From: an uncultured Lachnospiraceae bacterium
GTDB lineage: Bacteria; Bacillota; Clostridia; Lachnospirales; Lachnospiraceae
Reading direction: 5' to 3'
Length of the DNA stretch: 9,727 bases
NCBI GenBank assembly: GCA_947625995.1
Contig: CANQQN010000064.1
Coordinates: forward strand, 1-9,727
In this document: positions 1 through 5,884 of the stretch, in pieces
Layout of the letters: every line of letters begins with the position of its first letter
Numbering within the stretch: position 1 is the stretch's first letter
Position numbers and translations under genes: made by a program
The notes under the pieces: generated by a model
What the model was told of the DNA's origin: nothing
Seen by the model: the letters and a program-made list of their open reading frames with translations, nothing else
The model's database searches: none

Positions 1-137
1 AGCGACCTGCCATGATACCGGCGTTCCGTCGCCGTTGTTATTTCAATCCTCGCTCCCGCGAGGGGAGCGACAAATGTCCTATGCGCGGCTTTATTGTAAT
101 GTTGTATTTCAATCCTCGCTCCCGCGAGGGGAGCGAC
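1..137 (-). CRISPR. Type I-C CRISPR array, leader-proximal end (continues past the left edge)
   Basis: Two identical 32-base repeats are seen at 106-137 and 40-71, and positions 1-6 match the last six plus-strand bases of a third. Spacers are 72-105 (34 bases) and 7-39 (33 bases). Read on the minus strand, the repeat starts GTCGCTCC and ends ATTGAAAT, the type I-C pattern. It contains an 8-bp stem (TCGCTCCC with GGGAGCGA) around a CTCGC loop. Cutting at the 3' base of the stem would leave an 11-base 5' handle, as known for Cas5c/Cas5d processing. The cas genes and leader lie to the right, so transcription runs leftward and 72-105 is the newest spacer. The repeats show no decay, which suggests an active array. 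The total number of spacers cannot be seen. Confidence 0.97.
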
Positions 138-139
138 AG

Positions 140-181
140 CAAAACTGCTTAAAAATCAATGGTAACTTTTATGCAGTTTTG
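140..181. repeat. 9-bp inverted repeat abutting the first CRISPR repeat
   Basis: CAAAACTGC at 140-148 is perfectly mirrored by GCAGTTTTG at 173-181, with a 24-base AT-rich interval. The inner arm lies two bases from the first repeat. No T run follows on either strand, so it does not look like a terminator. It could be a leader-anchoring site for the Cas1-Cas2 integrase or for a host protein; this is inference. Confidence 0.6.
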
Positions 182-193
182 ACATAAAAACAA

Positions 194-222
194 ATAATAC
201 TTCAAAAATCTTTTTACAAAAA
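194..222 (-). promoter_or_regulatory. Possible pre-crRNA promoter
   Basis: On the minus strand a TATTAT -10 box lies at 199-194. Seventeen bases upstream is a poor -35 box, TTTTTG (222-217). Initiation near 187 would give about 50 bases of leader RNA before the first repeat. The stretch is so AT-rich that chance matches are common; position is the main support. Confidence 0.3.
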
Positions 223-262
223 CTTTTTTTATAAAATTTTCATGGAAAATCCTCTTTTTTTC

Positions 263-307
263 AGTGCGAACCCTTACCACTTTTTTTGTTTGCTCCTACC
301 TCGCACT
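263..307. repeat. Leader-distal inverted repeat overlapping the cas2 stop
   Basis: AGTGCGA at 263-269 is perfectly mirrored by TCGCACT at 301-307, so the distal arm includes the first two bases of the cas2 TAG codon. Paired GTGCGAA/TTCGCAC elements are, from memory, a recurring trait of I-C leaders. The arms are 31 bases apart and there is no T run, so a protein-binding or DNA-structure role is more likely than termination. Confidence 0.5.
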
Positions 308-596
308 AAATTATGAGAATGCCTTCCTGATCAAATACTTCTTTGGCTCCGTAATGCTCGATTTTATTTTTATATTGATTTCCCAGATAATAAAATCGCA
401 GGCTGTCCTTTTCCTGATCTATGATATTCAGCAGAGTTGCCTTTAACAATTTACATTGTCCCGGATCCAATATACATTCAAATACGGAATTTTGTACCCG
501 CTGTCCATAATTTACGCACTGCTTTGCAACCTTTCTCAGCCGGGTTTTTCCTTTCCCGTCTTCTGTGTTTACATCATACGTGACAAGTACCAACAT
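306..596 (-). CDS. cas2: CRISPR-associated endonuclease Cas2, type I-C
   Basis: Cas2 forms a dimer that bridges two Cas1 dimers and measures the prespacer during adaptation. The product is 96 residues, the normal I-C length. It begins MLVLVTYDV, a ferredoxin-like first strand with the conserved aspartate at residue 8, and the C-terminal region carries RFYYLGNQ (67-74). The ATG at 596 is chosen over an upstream in-frame start at 635 because GGAGG at 606-602 sits five bases before it and the family begins with this strand. It follows cas1 after 53 bases that hold a small 6-bp hairpin (622-627 with 636-641). It is the last cas gene, directly before the leader. Nothing suggests damage. Confidence 0.97.
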   Translation of the reverse strand: MLVLVTYDVNTEDGKGKTRLRKVAKQCVNYGQRVQNSVFECILDPGQCKLLKATLLNIIDQEKDSLRFYYLGNQYKNKIEHYGAKEVFDQEGILII

Positions 597-649
597 CTCT
601 TCCTCCGTTTTATGAAAAGCCAATCCTCTTATCACAGGATTTCAAGTAG

Positions 650-1681
650 TTACTTCCATAAAAATGGCGGATAACCGTCCAAATCTTCCCGCAGATATCT
701 CGCAAGCAAGAGCGCCTGCACATAGGGTACCAACCCCCAGCTTATCTTTTCCTTCAAATAGGGATGTGTAAGCTGTTCTCTTTTTCGCTCCTGCCATGCG
801 GTAAGAAATTTCTTTTTCCCGTCATCTGTAAATTCAACTGCCCCGCTCTCGGTAATCTGAAAATGCTCCTTTCGTATCTGACGGTTATTGATCAACGTCA
901 ATACAAACCGATCTACCGTCACGGCACGCAACTCTTCCATAATATCCAGCGCAAGAGACTTTCTTCCGGGCCGGTCACGATGTATAAACCCCACATAAGA
1001 ATCCAGACCGACGCCCTCCAGCGCTCCCGCGCATTCATTGGCAAGCAGCGTGTAACCGAATGACAGCATTGCATTTACAGGATCCAGCGGCGGCCGCTTA
1101 TTTCTCCCGTGAAAATAAAACACGTCCTTTTGATTCAGAATCAGCGTGTCAAACACCCCAAAATAAACGGACGCGCTTTCTCCCTCCAGGCCGCGCAGAG
1201 AATCCAGATCGGTTTCTGTTCTGATCTTATCCATAGCGTTTGTCAGATATTGAACGGCTTTTGTGCACTGATCGGCATCTACCCTCATCCCATGATCCCG
1301 CAAGGTCCTGTCAATACTCCAGCGGCAGTTGTACACCTTCCCCAAAATCATGTTTCTCGCGATGCGGCAGCTAGCCTCTCTGTCATCGGAAACACGATAC
1401 TGCCTTTTTCTCAGCAGAACATTTCCCCTGCTTTCTCCTACAACCCGGCAAAGAAATTTTCCGTACGGATTGAAAAACGAAAGGGTCACGCCCCTTTTGG
1501 CGCACGCTCCCATAAATGCCGGCGTGGCGCCGTTATGGGAAAAGCACACGATCGCCTCCAGTGTGTGTAAGGGAAACTGTGCCGCTTTTTGTCGTCCGAT
1601 CTCCACACATACCGTTTCCCCCTCCAGAGAAAGGAATGCGTTTTCATTTGTAATAAACAATGTATTCAACAATTTCCGCAT
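650..1681 (-). CDS. cas1: CRISPR-associated integrase Cas1, type I-C
   Basis: Cas1 is the metal-dependent integrase that inserts prespacers at the leader-repeat junction together with Cas2, and with Cas4 in this subtype. The product is 343 residues. The catalytic set is visible: E166 in GLEGESASVYF, H234 in GFIHRDRPGRKSLALD, and D246 with E249 in LALDIMEELR. The ATG at 1681 is preferred to an in-frame start at 1735 because GGAGG at 1692-1688 sits six bases upstream, it lies one base after the cas4 stop, and MRKLLNTLFI matches the start of the family's N-terminal beta domain. The Shine-Dalgarno lies inside the end of cas4, so translation is probably coupled. The gene appears intact and functional. 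Confidence 0.97.
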   Translation of the reverse strand: MRKLLNTLFITNENAFLSLEGETVCVEIGRQKAAQFPLHTLEAIVCFSHNGATPAFMGACAKRGVTLSFFNPYGKFLCRVVGESRGNVLLRKRQYRVSDDREASCRIARNMILGKVYNCRWSIDRTLRDHGMRVDADQCTKAVQYLTNAMDKIRTETDLDSLRGLEGESASVYFGVFDTLILNQKDVFYFHGRNKRPPLDPVNAMLSFGYTLLANECAGALEGVGLDSYVGFIHRDRPGRKSLALDIMEELRAVTVDRFVLTLINNRQIRKEHFQITESGAVEFTDDGKKKFLTAWQERKREQLTHPYLKEKISWGLVPYVQALLLARYLREDLDGYPPFLWK

Positions 1682-1682
1682 A

Positions 1683-2342
1683 TCATTCCTCCGAAAATCT
1701 TCTGTTGATATAGGCATCCACGGTCGTTTTTCCAAGCGCCGGAATACAGATGTCTTTCAGGGAGCAGGCATTGCAGCCTTTCTGGGGTCTAACCTTCGGC
1801 GTATATCCTTTTTCCCATAACACATGCATTTCTTCCGCCATATAAGAAACCGTTTCGCGAAGCTCCTGCGTAAATTCCACCACCGTCCGCCTACGGGTTT
1901 CTCCGTAAAACAGGCTTCCCTCCGGAATTTGACACAAAAGCATTTCTTCCAGACAGATAGCCTGCGCGCAAAGCTGCAGCGCGTCCGCCCTATGTTCTTT
2001 TGGCGCTCCTTTTTTGTATTCCACCGGATACGGCTGCCAGAGCCCCTCCCTGGCAAACAAAGAAATCCCTTTCTCTGACCTGTGAAATTCCACCACATCA
2101 CAGATGCCAGACAGTCCAAGGCTCTCTGACCTGATATGTAGGCTCCGGGTGATCAGTAGGTTTCCACGGCTCTCTGTTCGTTCTTTATCGTGCGCCACCT
2201 TATGGAACAGTTGTCCATCCACCGTCCGTTCGTTTTCCTGCCACTGCTGCTCGATATGGATCAGCGCCCACTGCCTCCTGCAATAAGCAAAGTGCTGGAG
2301 CCCGGAAAGCATTAGATATTCCTCTTCCCGATACATATACAT
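1683..2342 (-). CDS. cas4: CRISPR-associated exonuclease Cas4, type I-C
   Basis: Cas4 is a RecB-like Fe-S nuclease that trims prespacers and selects those with a correct PAM, working with Cas1-Cas2. The 219-residue product has four candidate cluster cysteines, C21 and C190/C193/C199 (CNAC then C). It also has nuclease motifs H47, D82 in GLSGICDVV, E108-x-K110 in PVEYKKG, and Q123. The ATG at 2342 is chosen because it shares a base with the cas7 stop (TGATG) and AGGGA (2352-2348) sits five bases upstream. A GTG one codon earlier is possible. ATGs at 2336 and 2312 are also in frame, but starting at 2312 would shorten the conserved N-terminus. It is sandwiched between cas7 and cas1. Confidence 0.96.
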   Translation of the reverse strand: MYMYREEEYLMLSGLQHFAYCRRQWALIHIEQQWQENERTVDGQLFHKVAHDKERTESRGNLLITRSLHIRSESLGLSGICDVVEFHRSEKGISLFAREGLWQPYPVEYKKGAPKEHRADALQLCAQAICLEEMLLCQIPEGSLFYGETRRRTVVEFTQELRETVSYMAEEMHVLWEKGYTPKVRPQKGCNACSLKDICIPALGKTTVDAYINRRFSEE

Positions 2343-3190
2343 CACATTCCCTGCAGGATCTCCGGCTTCAGATCCGGCAGATTTTCCAGCGCGATCTCGT
2401 AATCGGTGACATCCGACGGCATTACAACATTTTCTTTCAAGGTGATCTTCAGAGAATCATGCACCTTCGCGGCAGAATACTGTCCGATCTTGTTATTATG
2501 CAGCCACCAGTAAACATTCACTACTTCCATGCTACCGTCCGGTCTTGCCGCAGAAGCGTCGTTGACAAACAACGTGCGAAGAGCCTCCTTCAGCTTGTCC
2601 GCATCTTCCTCTGAAAAGCCGGTCTTCTCGGCAAGCTGCACGTTGACAGAGCCTTTGATCCGGTAAAGTCCAAATTCTACAAAGTGCTTGGTGCCCATGG
2701 TGTCTGAGCTTCTGCCTTCCGACGGTTCTCCGTTGACGCTCTTGGTGATTTGCATACTGTTGATATCCACCGGGGAACAACTGATGGCCTGATGGATCGA
2801 TACCGGTCCCCTGACGCCTACGGAAACCCCTTCTTTTTTGTCCTTACTCTTAAACGCAAACACCTGTCCAAAGGTGCGCACGTCGATCCATTTTTCACAG
2901 GCCTGTTTTGCATAATCATCCGCAGAAGCATATTCTGTGATCGTCGCGGAGGCTCTCTCGCTCAGAGAGGAAAAACCGTCGTCACTGCGGTCCGCCGACT
3001 GTACGAACACGTTTTCTCCCATATCTTGCAGCCGGTTTCGGATCTTTCTTTTGATGCACACGTCAGAAATCTCCCCCTGTCCCGTGTAAGTGGTCCGGGG
3101 CCGGTTTCCATTGAGGGGATCCCCGTTGGGGTTTGCATTTGTTACCTTTACCAGCACCGTAAAATCAATTTTGTTCTGCAGATTACGCAT
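2342..3190 (-). CDS. cas7: Cascade backbone subunit Cas7c (Csd2)
   Basis: Cas7 polymerises along the spacer part of the crRNA and forms the backbone of the I-C complex. The 282-residue product is of normal length. Family motifs are in order: NANPNGDPLNGNRPR (18-32), SDVCIKRKIRN (42-52), DVRTFGQVFAF (103-113) and VRGPVSIHQA (126-135). The ATG at 3190 overlaps the end of cas8c by eight bases and is preceded by AAGGAGG (3206-3200) nine bases away. This strong site, used to restart inside the upstream gene, fits the high copy number Cas7 needs. The stop overlaps the cas4 start. No defect is visible. Confidence 0.97.
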   Translation of the reverse strand: MRNLQNKIDFTVLVKVTNANPNGDPLNGNRPRTTYTGQGEISDVCIKRKIRNRLQDMGENVFVQSADRSDDGFSSLSERASATITEYASADDYAKQACEKWIDVRTFGQVFAFKSKDKKEGVSVGVRGPVSIHQAISCSPVDINSMQITKSVNGEPSEGRSSDTMGTKHFVEFGLYRIKGSVNVQLAEKTGFSEEDADKLKEALRTLFVNDASAARPDGSMEVVNVYWWLHNNKIGQYSAAKVHDSLKITLKENVVMPSDVTDYEIALENLPDLKPEILQGM

Positions 3191-3566
3191 TTTCTTTTTC
3201 CTCCTTCTGAGATATTTTCTTTTTATTTAGCTCTGCCCTCTGCAGGTAATACCCCAACAGATAAGATTCCTGCAGTCCTTGATTTAATTTCCTTTCATCC
3301 ACCTCCAGCAGTAGCTCCGTGATCTCACTGATCATTCTCCTGTAATGCTCTCTGGGTCCCGGTTTCAGTTTTTGAAAATACGGCGTCAGAAGATCATTTA
3401 AAATCTTCCATGTCTGCATAGGATGATTCACGTACGCGGACTGCAGCCGAATGGCATTTGGCTCCCTGTCTTCATTGTCATAGGTTGCAAGCTCCACCCT
3501 CTCATAAATTGCCAGAAGCCGCCCAAACAGATAGCTTCTGTCCCTGTTTTCCGGATCTAATTTCAT
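3183..3566 (-). CDS. cas11c: Cas11c small subunit from an internal start within cas8c
   Basis: An in-frame ATG at codon 495 of cas8c would yield 127 residues beginning MKLDPENRDRSYLFGRLLAI. Just before it the minus strand shows AGGAGG (3574-3569, two bases from the ATG) and AAAGGAG (3584-3578, eleven bases away). Such sites are unlikely to be kept by chance within a coding region. In type I-C systems the small subunit is known to be made by independent translation of the 3' end of cas8c and is needed for a full Cascade. The region is mostly helical and charged and ends in a Lys/Glu-rich tail, as expected for Cas11. The AGGAGG spacing is tight, so the more distant AAAGGAG may be the one used. 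Expression is inferred, not seen. Confidence 0.75.
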   Translation of the reverse strand: MKLDPENRDRSYLFGRLLAIYERVELATYDNEDREPNAIRLQSAYVNHPMQTWKILNDLLTPYFQKLKPGPREHYRRMISEITELLLEVDERKLNQGLQESYLLGYYLQRAELNKKKISQKEEKENA

Positions 3567-5048
3567 AGCCTCCTGTTCTCCTTTCCTTTTTCTGTCACTG
3601 TAATATTTTGAGATCACGGCACACGCCGTTGACAATACTTTTTCTCTGTTTCCATTGGAATAAGCAAGAGGCGTAGACGCACGGATCACAAGCGCCTGCA
3701 TGATATCTGTAGGAAAAGGCTGTTTTTCCAGCATACATTTCAAGAGCCGCTGCACTTGCTCCTTCAGGATCCTATCGTCCACCTCCACAAACTTATCCCG
3801 CTCCCGGCCGAAGGCATACTCCACGATCCTGCGAAACAGTGGCGTCTCTATCGGAAAATAAGGTTTCTTTTTGTCATGAAACTTAAGATAAAACCACCTG
3901 CAGGTATTCCCCCAATCTATGATCCTGTCCAGGAAATCCAAGGCCGGCATTTCATTGTAATAGGTGACGGAGAGCCGGCCCGTCGTAGCGGCGTCCAGCC
4001 CCATAACGATCACCGCATCTTCTCTGTCAAACTGTTCCCGGTATCCCTGAAAGGCTCTGATCAGTTTTCGTTTGTAATCTTCAGGCTCCTGCTCCTCTGA
4101 TTCCTCAGATAGCAATCCAAATTCATCAAATAGGTGCGGTACTTTCTTTCCGTTTGGATTCCAGCACACAAATGCCCGCTTATCTGATGTTCCGATATAA
4201 GCCCCCTGATTCTTCACCAGCCAGGTCAGCGCGCTGTGAATTTTCTGGGACGCTTCATAGCTGAGCGTGCAGGCCTGCTCGGCGTTCTGAAATCTTCCCC
4301 GGTAAGTAAATCCCCGCTCATCATTTGCCGACACCAGCTTCGCCCCATAATTTGCCGCTACAATCCCTTTGGGATGATTTTTTGTGATCACCTGCTTCTT
4401 TCCGGTAAAATAGCAGAGGGCTTCTTCTCCCTGCTGATGCTCTTGATAATATTGGGTATATGCCTGTATGAGAGAAGGATCCGCCCATGTGCCGTCTTTT
4501 CCCGGTTCGGATCCGGCGATCCGAAATCGTACCATCGCCTTTTCATAGGGCTGCCCTTCGATCTTTTTCTCTGACAGCATACCGTCTTCGTCCAGTTCCA
4601 CCAGTCCGCTTTTGATCAGGTCAGACATCAGGATTTCTTTGGACAGATAGGTATAAACGACATGTACCTTCGGATGCGTCTGCTCCGATTCCTCCCATTT
4701 TTTAAGGTTTTCTATATATTGTTCAAACTTGGCCCGCGGGCCGGTTTTCTTTCCCTGTTCCGGCAGGTACGATTCAAAATCTCCCGCCACATAGGACAGC
4801 GTATCACACAGTGCATGGGGTGCGATGCCGGAGCTTCTCCCGGCGGACGCTTCCGTAACCGGAACCAGCGTGGCCGCATTTTCCCTCGGAATACTCCTGG
4901 CTCCCAGAAATTCTCCTTCCAAATTTAAGGTGATTTCCAGCTGTGCGTTGACATTCCTGTGAGCAACGGGTGTCATCGCCGCGCCTGTCTCGCTTCCGTT
5001 TTCCATGGCTCTTTCATATGTCGTATAAAGCTGACTCGTCCATGACAT
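3183..5048 (-). CDS. cas8c: Cascade large subunit Cas8c (Csd1)
   Basis: Cas8c is the large subunit of the I-C surveillance complex. It reads the PAM and helps open target DNA before Cas3 recruitment. The product is 621 residues, normal for the family. Recognisable segments are CYFTGKKQVITKNHPKG (212-228), the following LVSANDERGFTYRGRF (238-253), the Tyr/Ala-rich helix SYEASQKIHSALTWL (263-277), and GLDAATTGRLSVTYYNE (350-366). The ATG at 5048 directly follows the cas5 TAA at 5049, and GGAGGAGGT (5067-5059) lies inside the end of cas5, so the two are likely coupled. The last 127 residues form a helical domain with their own internal start, annotated as cas11c. Confidence 0.96.
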   Translation of the reverse strand: MSWTSQLYTTYERAMENGSETGAAMTPVAHRNVNAQLEITLNLEGEFLGARSIPRENAATLVPVTEASAGRSSGIAPHALCDTLSYVAGDFESYLPEQGKKTGPRAKFEQYIENLKKWEESEQTHPKVHVVYTYLSKEILMSDLIKSGLVELDEDGMLSEKKIEGQPYEKAMVRFRIAGSEPGKDGTWADPSLIQAYTQYYQEHQQGEEALCYFTGKKQVITKNHPKGIVAANYGAKLVSANDERGFTYRGRFQNAEQACTLSYEASQKIHSALTWLVKNQGAYIGTSDKRAFVCWNPNGKKVPHLFDEFGLLSEESEEQEPEDYKRKLIRAFQGYREQFDREDAVIVMGLDAATTGRLSVTYYNEMPALDFLDRIIDWGNTCRWFYLKFHDKKKPYFPIETPLFRRIVEYAFGRERDKFVEVDDRILKEQVQRLLKCMLEKQPFPTDIMQALVIRASTPLAYSNGNREKVLSTACAVISKYYSDRKRKGEQEAMKLDPENRDRSYLFGRLLAIYERVELATYDNEDREPNAIRLQSAYVNHPMQTWKILNDLLTPYFQKLKPGPREHYRRMISEITELLLEVDERKLNQGLQESYLLGYYLQRAELNKKKISQKEEKENA

Positions 5049-5768
5049 TTATTCCGGCACCTCCTCCGTCAGCGAAAAATTTCCGTACGTTTCGCCAAAT
5101 TTTTTTATATTCATCTCTCTTATGGGCCTGTGAATACACTCCCACGGCGGCAGAAACGTGACGATCCCCTGTTTCATTACCGCCCGCCACAGACGCACGC
5201 TCATCTTTCCTTTTGTCTCTTCGGAATACGCCTCGTCCGCATATGTGATTCCATGATACATCATGCCGAAATCCATCTCGGGAATGTCGTCATAAAAGCC
5301 TTCCCCCTCGTCGAATACACAGGGGCTTACATACCCCTGACATTCCCGACTGCCGAGAAAGACGTCCCTGCGGCCGCCACGCTCTATCATTCTCTTCGCA
5401 ATGTTGTGATGTTTGTTCTCGTTGCGGTCCGCCGCCAGCTCCGGCCGATTCTCGTTCCAGATAAAGTGCGCGCGCACACGATATCTGCAGTCCTTCAGAT
5501 AAGTATAATAAGAAAGATCATTTTCGGCATTGTAAAACTTCATGGGCCGTATGCCTTTCGTCTCTGTCTGGATCGGATTCATAACGCGCATCTCATCAAT
5601 GATCCATGTCAGTGTCGGTTTCCAGTAAACACTCTGTAAAATGCCTTTCAACGCCTCGTAGGTGGGAATCTGGTAGCTGAACTTTTCTCCTCCGACACGG
5701 GTCACCGGATCGGAAAACAGCCCATATTCCCCTGTCACTTCAAATTCTACAGAATTTCTGTGCTTCAT
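5049..5768 (-). CDS. cas5c: Cas5c (Cas5d) pre-crRNA endoribonuclease and Cascade subunit
   Basis: In type I-C there is no Cas6; Cas5c cuts each repeat at the base of its stem, keeps the 5' handle and caps the Cascade. The 239-residue product has a candidate catalytic triad Y48 (in SVYWKP), K119 and H120 (in NENKHHN), which aligns by position with the Tyr/Lys/His triad described in Bacillus halodurans Cas5d. The N-terminal VEFEVTGEYGLFSDP is the usual first strand, and YEALKGILQSVYWKPTL (37-53) is a family motif. The ATG at 5768 has AAAGGAG (5781-5775) six bases upstream, so a longer frame starting at 5852 is rejected. It lies 116 bases after cas3 and abuts cas8c. Confidence 0.96.
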   Translation of the reverse strand: MKHRNSVEFEVTGEYGLFSDPVTRVGGEKFSYQIPTYEALKGILQSVYWKPTLTWIIDEMRVMNPIQTETKGIRPMKFYNAENDLSYYTYLKDCRYRVRAHFIWNENRPELAADRNENKHHNIAKRMIERGGRRDVFLGSRECQGYVSPCVFDEGEGFYDDIPEMDFGMMYHGITYADEAYSEETKGKMSVRLWRAVMKQGIVTFLPPWECIHRPIREMNIKKFGETYGNFSLTEEVPE

Positions 5769-5834
5769 CTTAAGCTCCTTTCTGCCGCAAAACCACGCAA
5801 AAAAATGTGCCAAGAAACAATTTCGCGTCGCTAG

Positions 5835-5862
5835 CGGTGGAAAATGCAGCATTTTCCTACCG
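5835..5862 (-). promoter_or_regulatory. Hairpin between cas3 and cas5c
   Basis: GGAAAATGC (5839-5847) and GCATTTTCC (5849-5857) form a near-perfect palindrome around one base. Outer CGGT (5835-5838) and ACCG (5859-5862) extend it with one bulged base. In the minus-strand RNA this gives about 12 pairs and a tight loop. No U run follows, so it is not a simple terminator. It could set an RNA processing or stability boundary so that cas3 and Cascade genes are expressed at different levels; this role is inferred. No promoter is obvious in the gap. Confidence 0.6.
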
Positions 5863-5884
5863 TTTTCGGCTCTGCGATTCTTCC

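Larger units (their letters stand above)
138..305 (-). promoter_or_regulatory. CRISPR leader
   Basis: This is the gene-free stretch between the cas2 stop and the first repeat. It is rich in A and T runs (for example around 211-239), which would give bent DNA. The leader should drive pre-crRNA transcription and direct new spacers to the first repeat. It contains two inverted repeats, annotated separately, one at each end. Its placement directly after cas2 is the usual I-C arrangement. Confidence 0.85.

Noticed and set aside
1022..1031. Ten bases inside cas1 identical to part of the CRISPR repeat
   Set aside because: The match is only the GC-rich stem core and flanking bases differ; chance is the simplest explanation.
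1109..1820. Long open frames on the plus strand across cas1 and cas4
   Set aside because: They are antisense to genes with clear catalytic motifs and carry no recognisable domain; they are shadows.
5769..5852. A longer Cas5c starting at 5852
   Set aside because: The extension covers the intergenic hairpin, and the AAAGGAG site six bases before 5768 decides the start.
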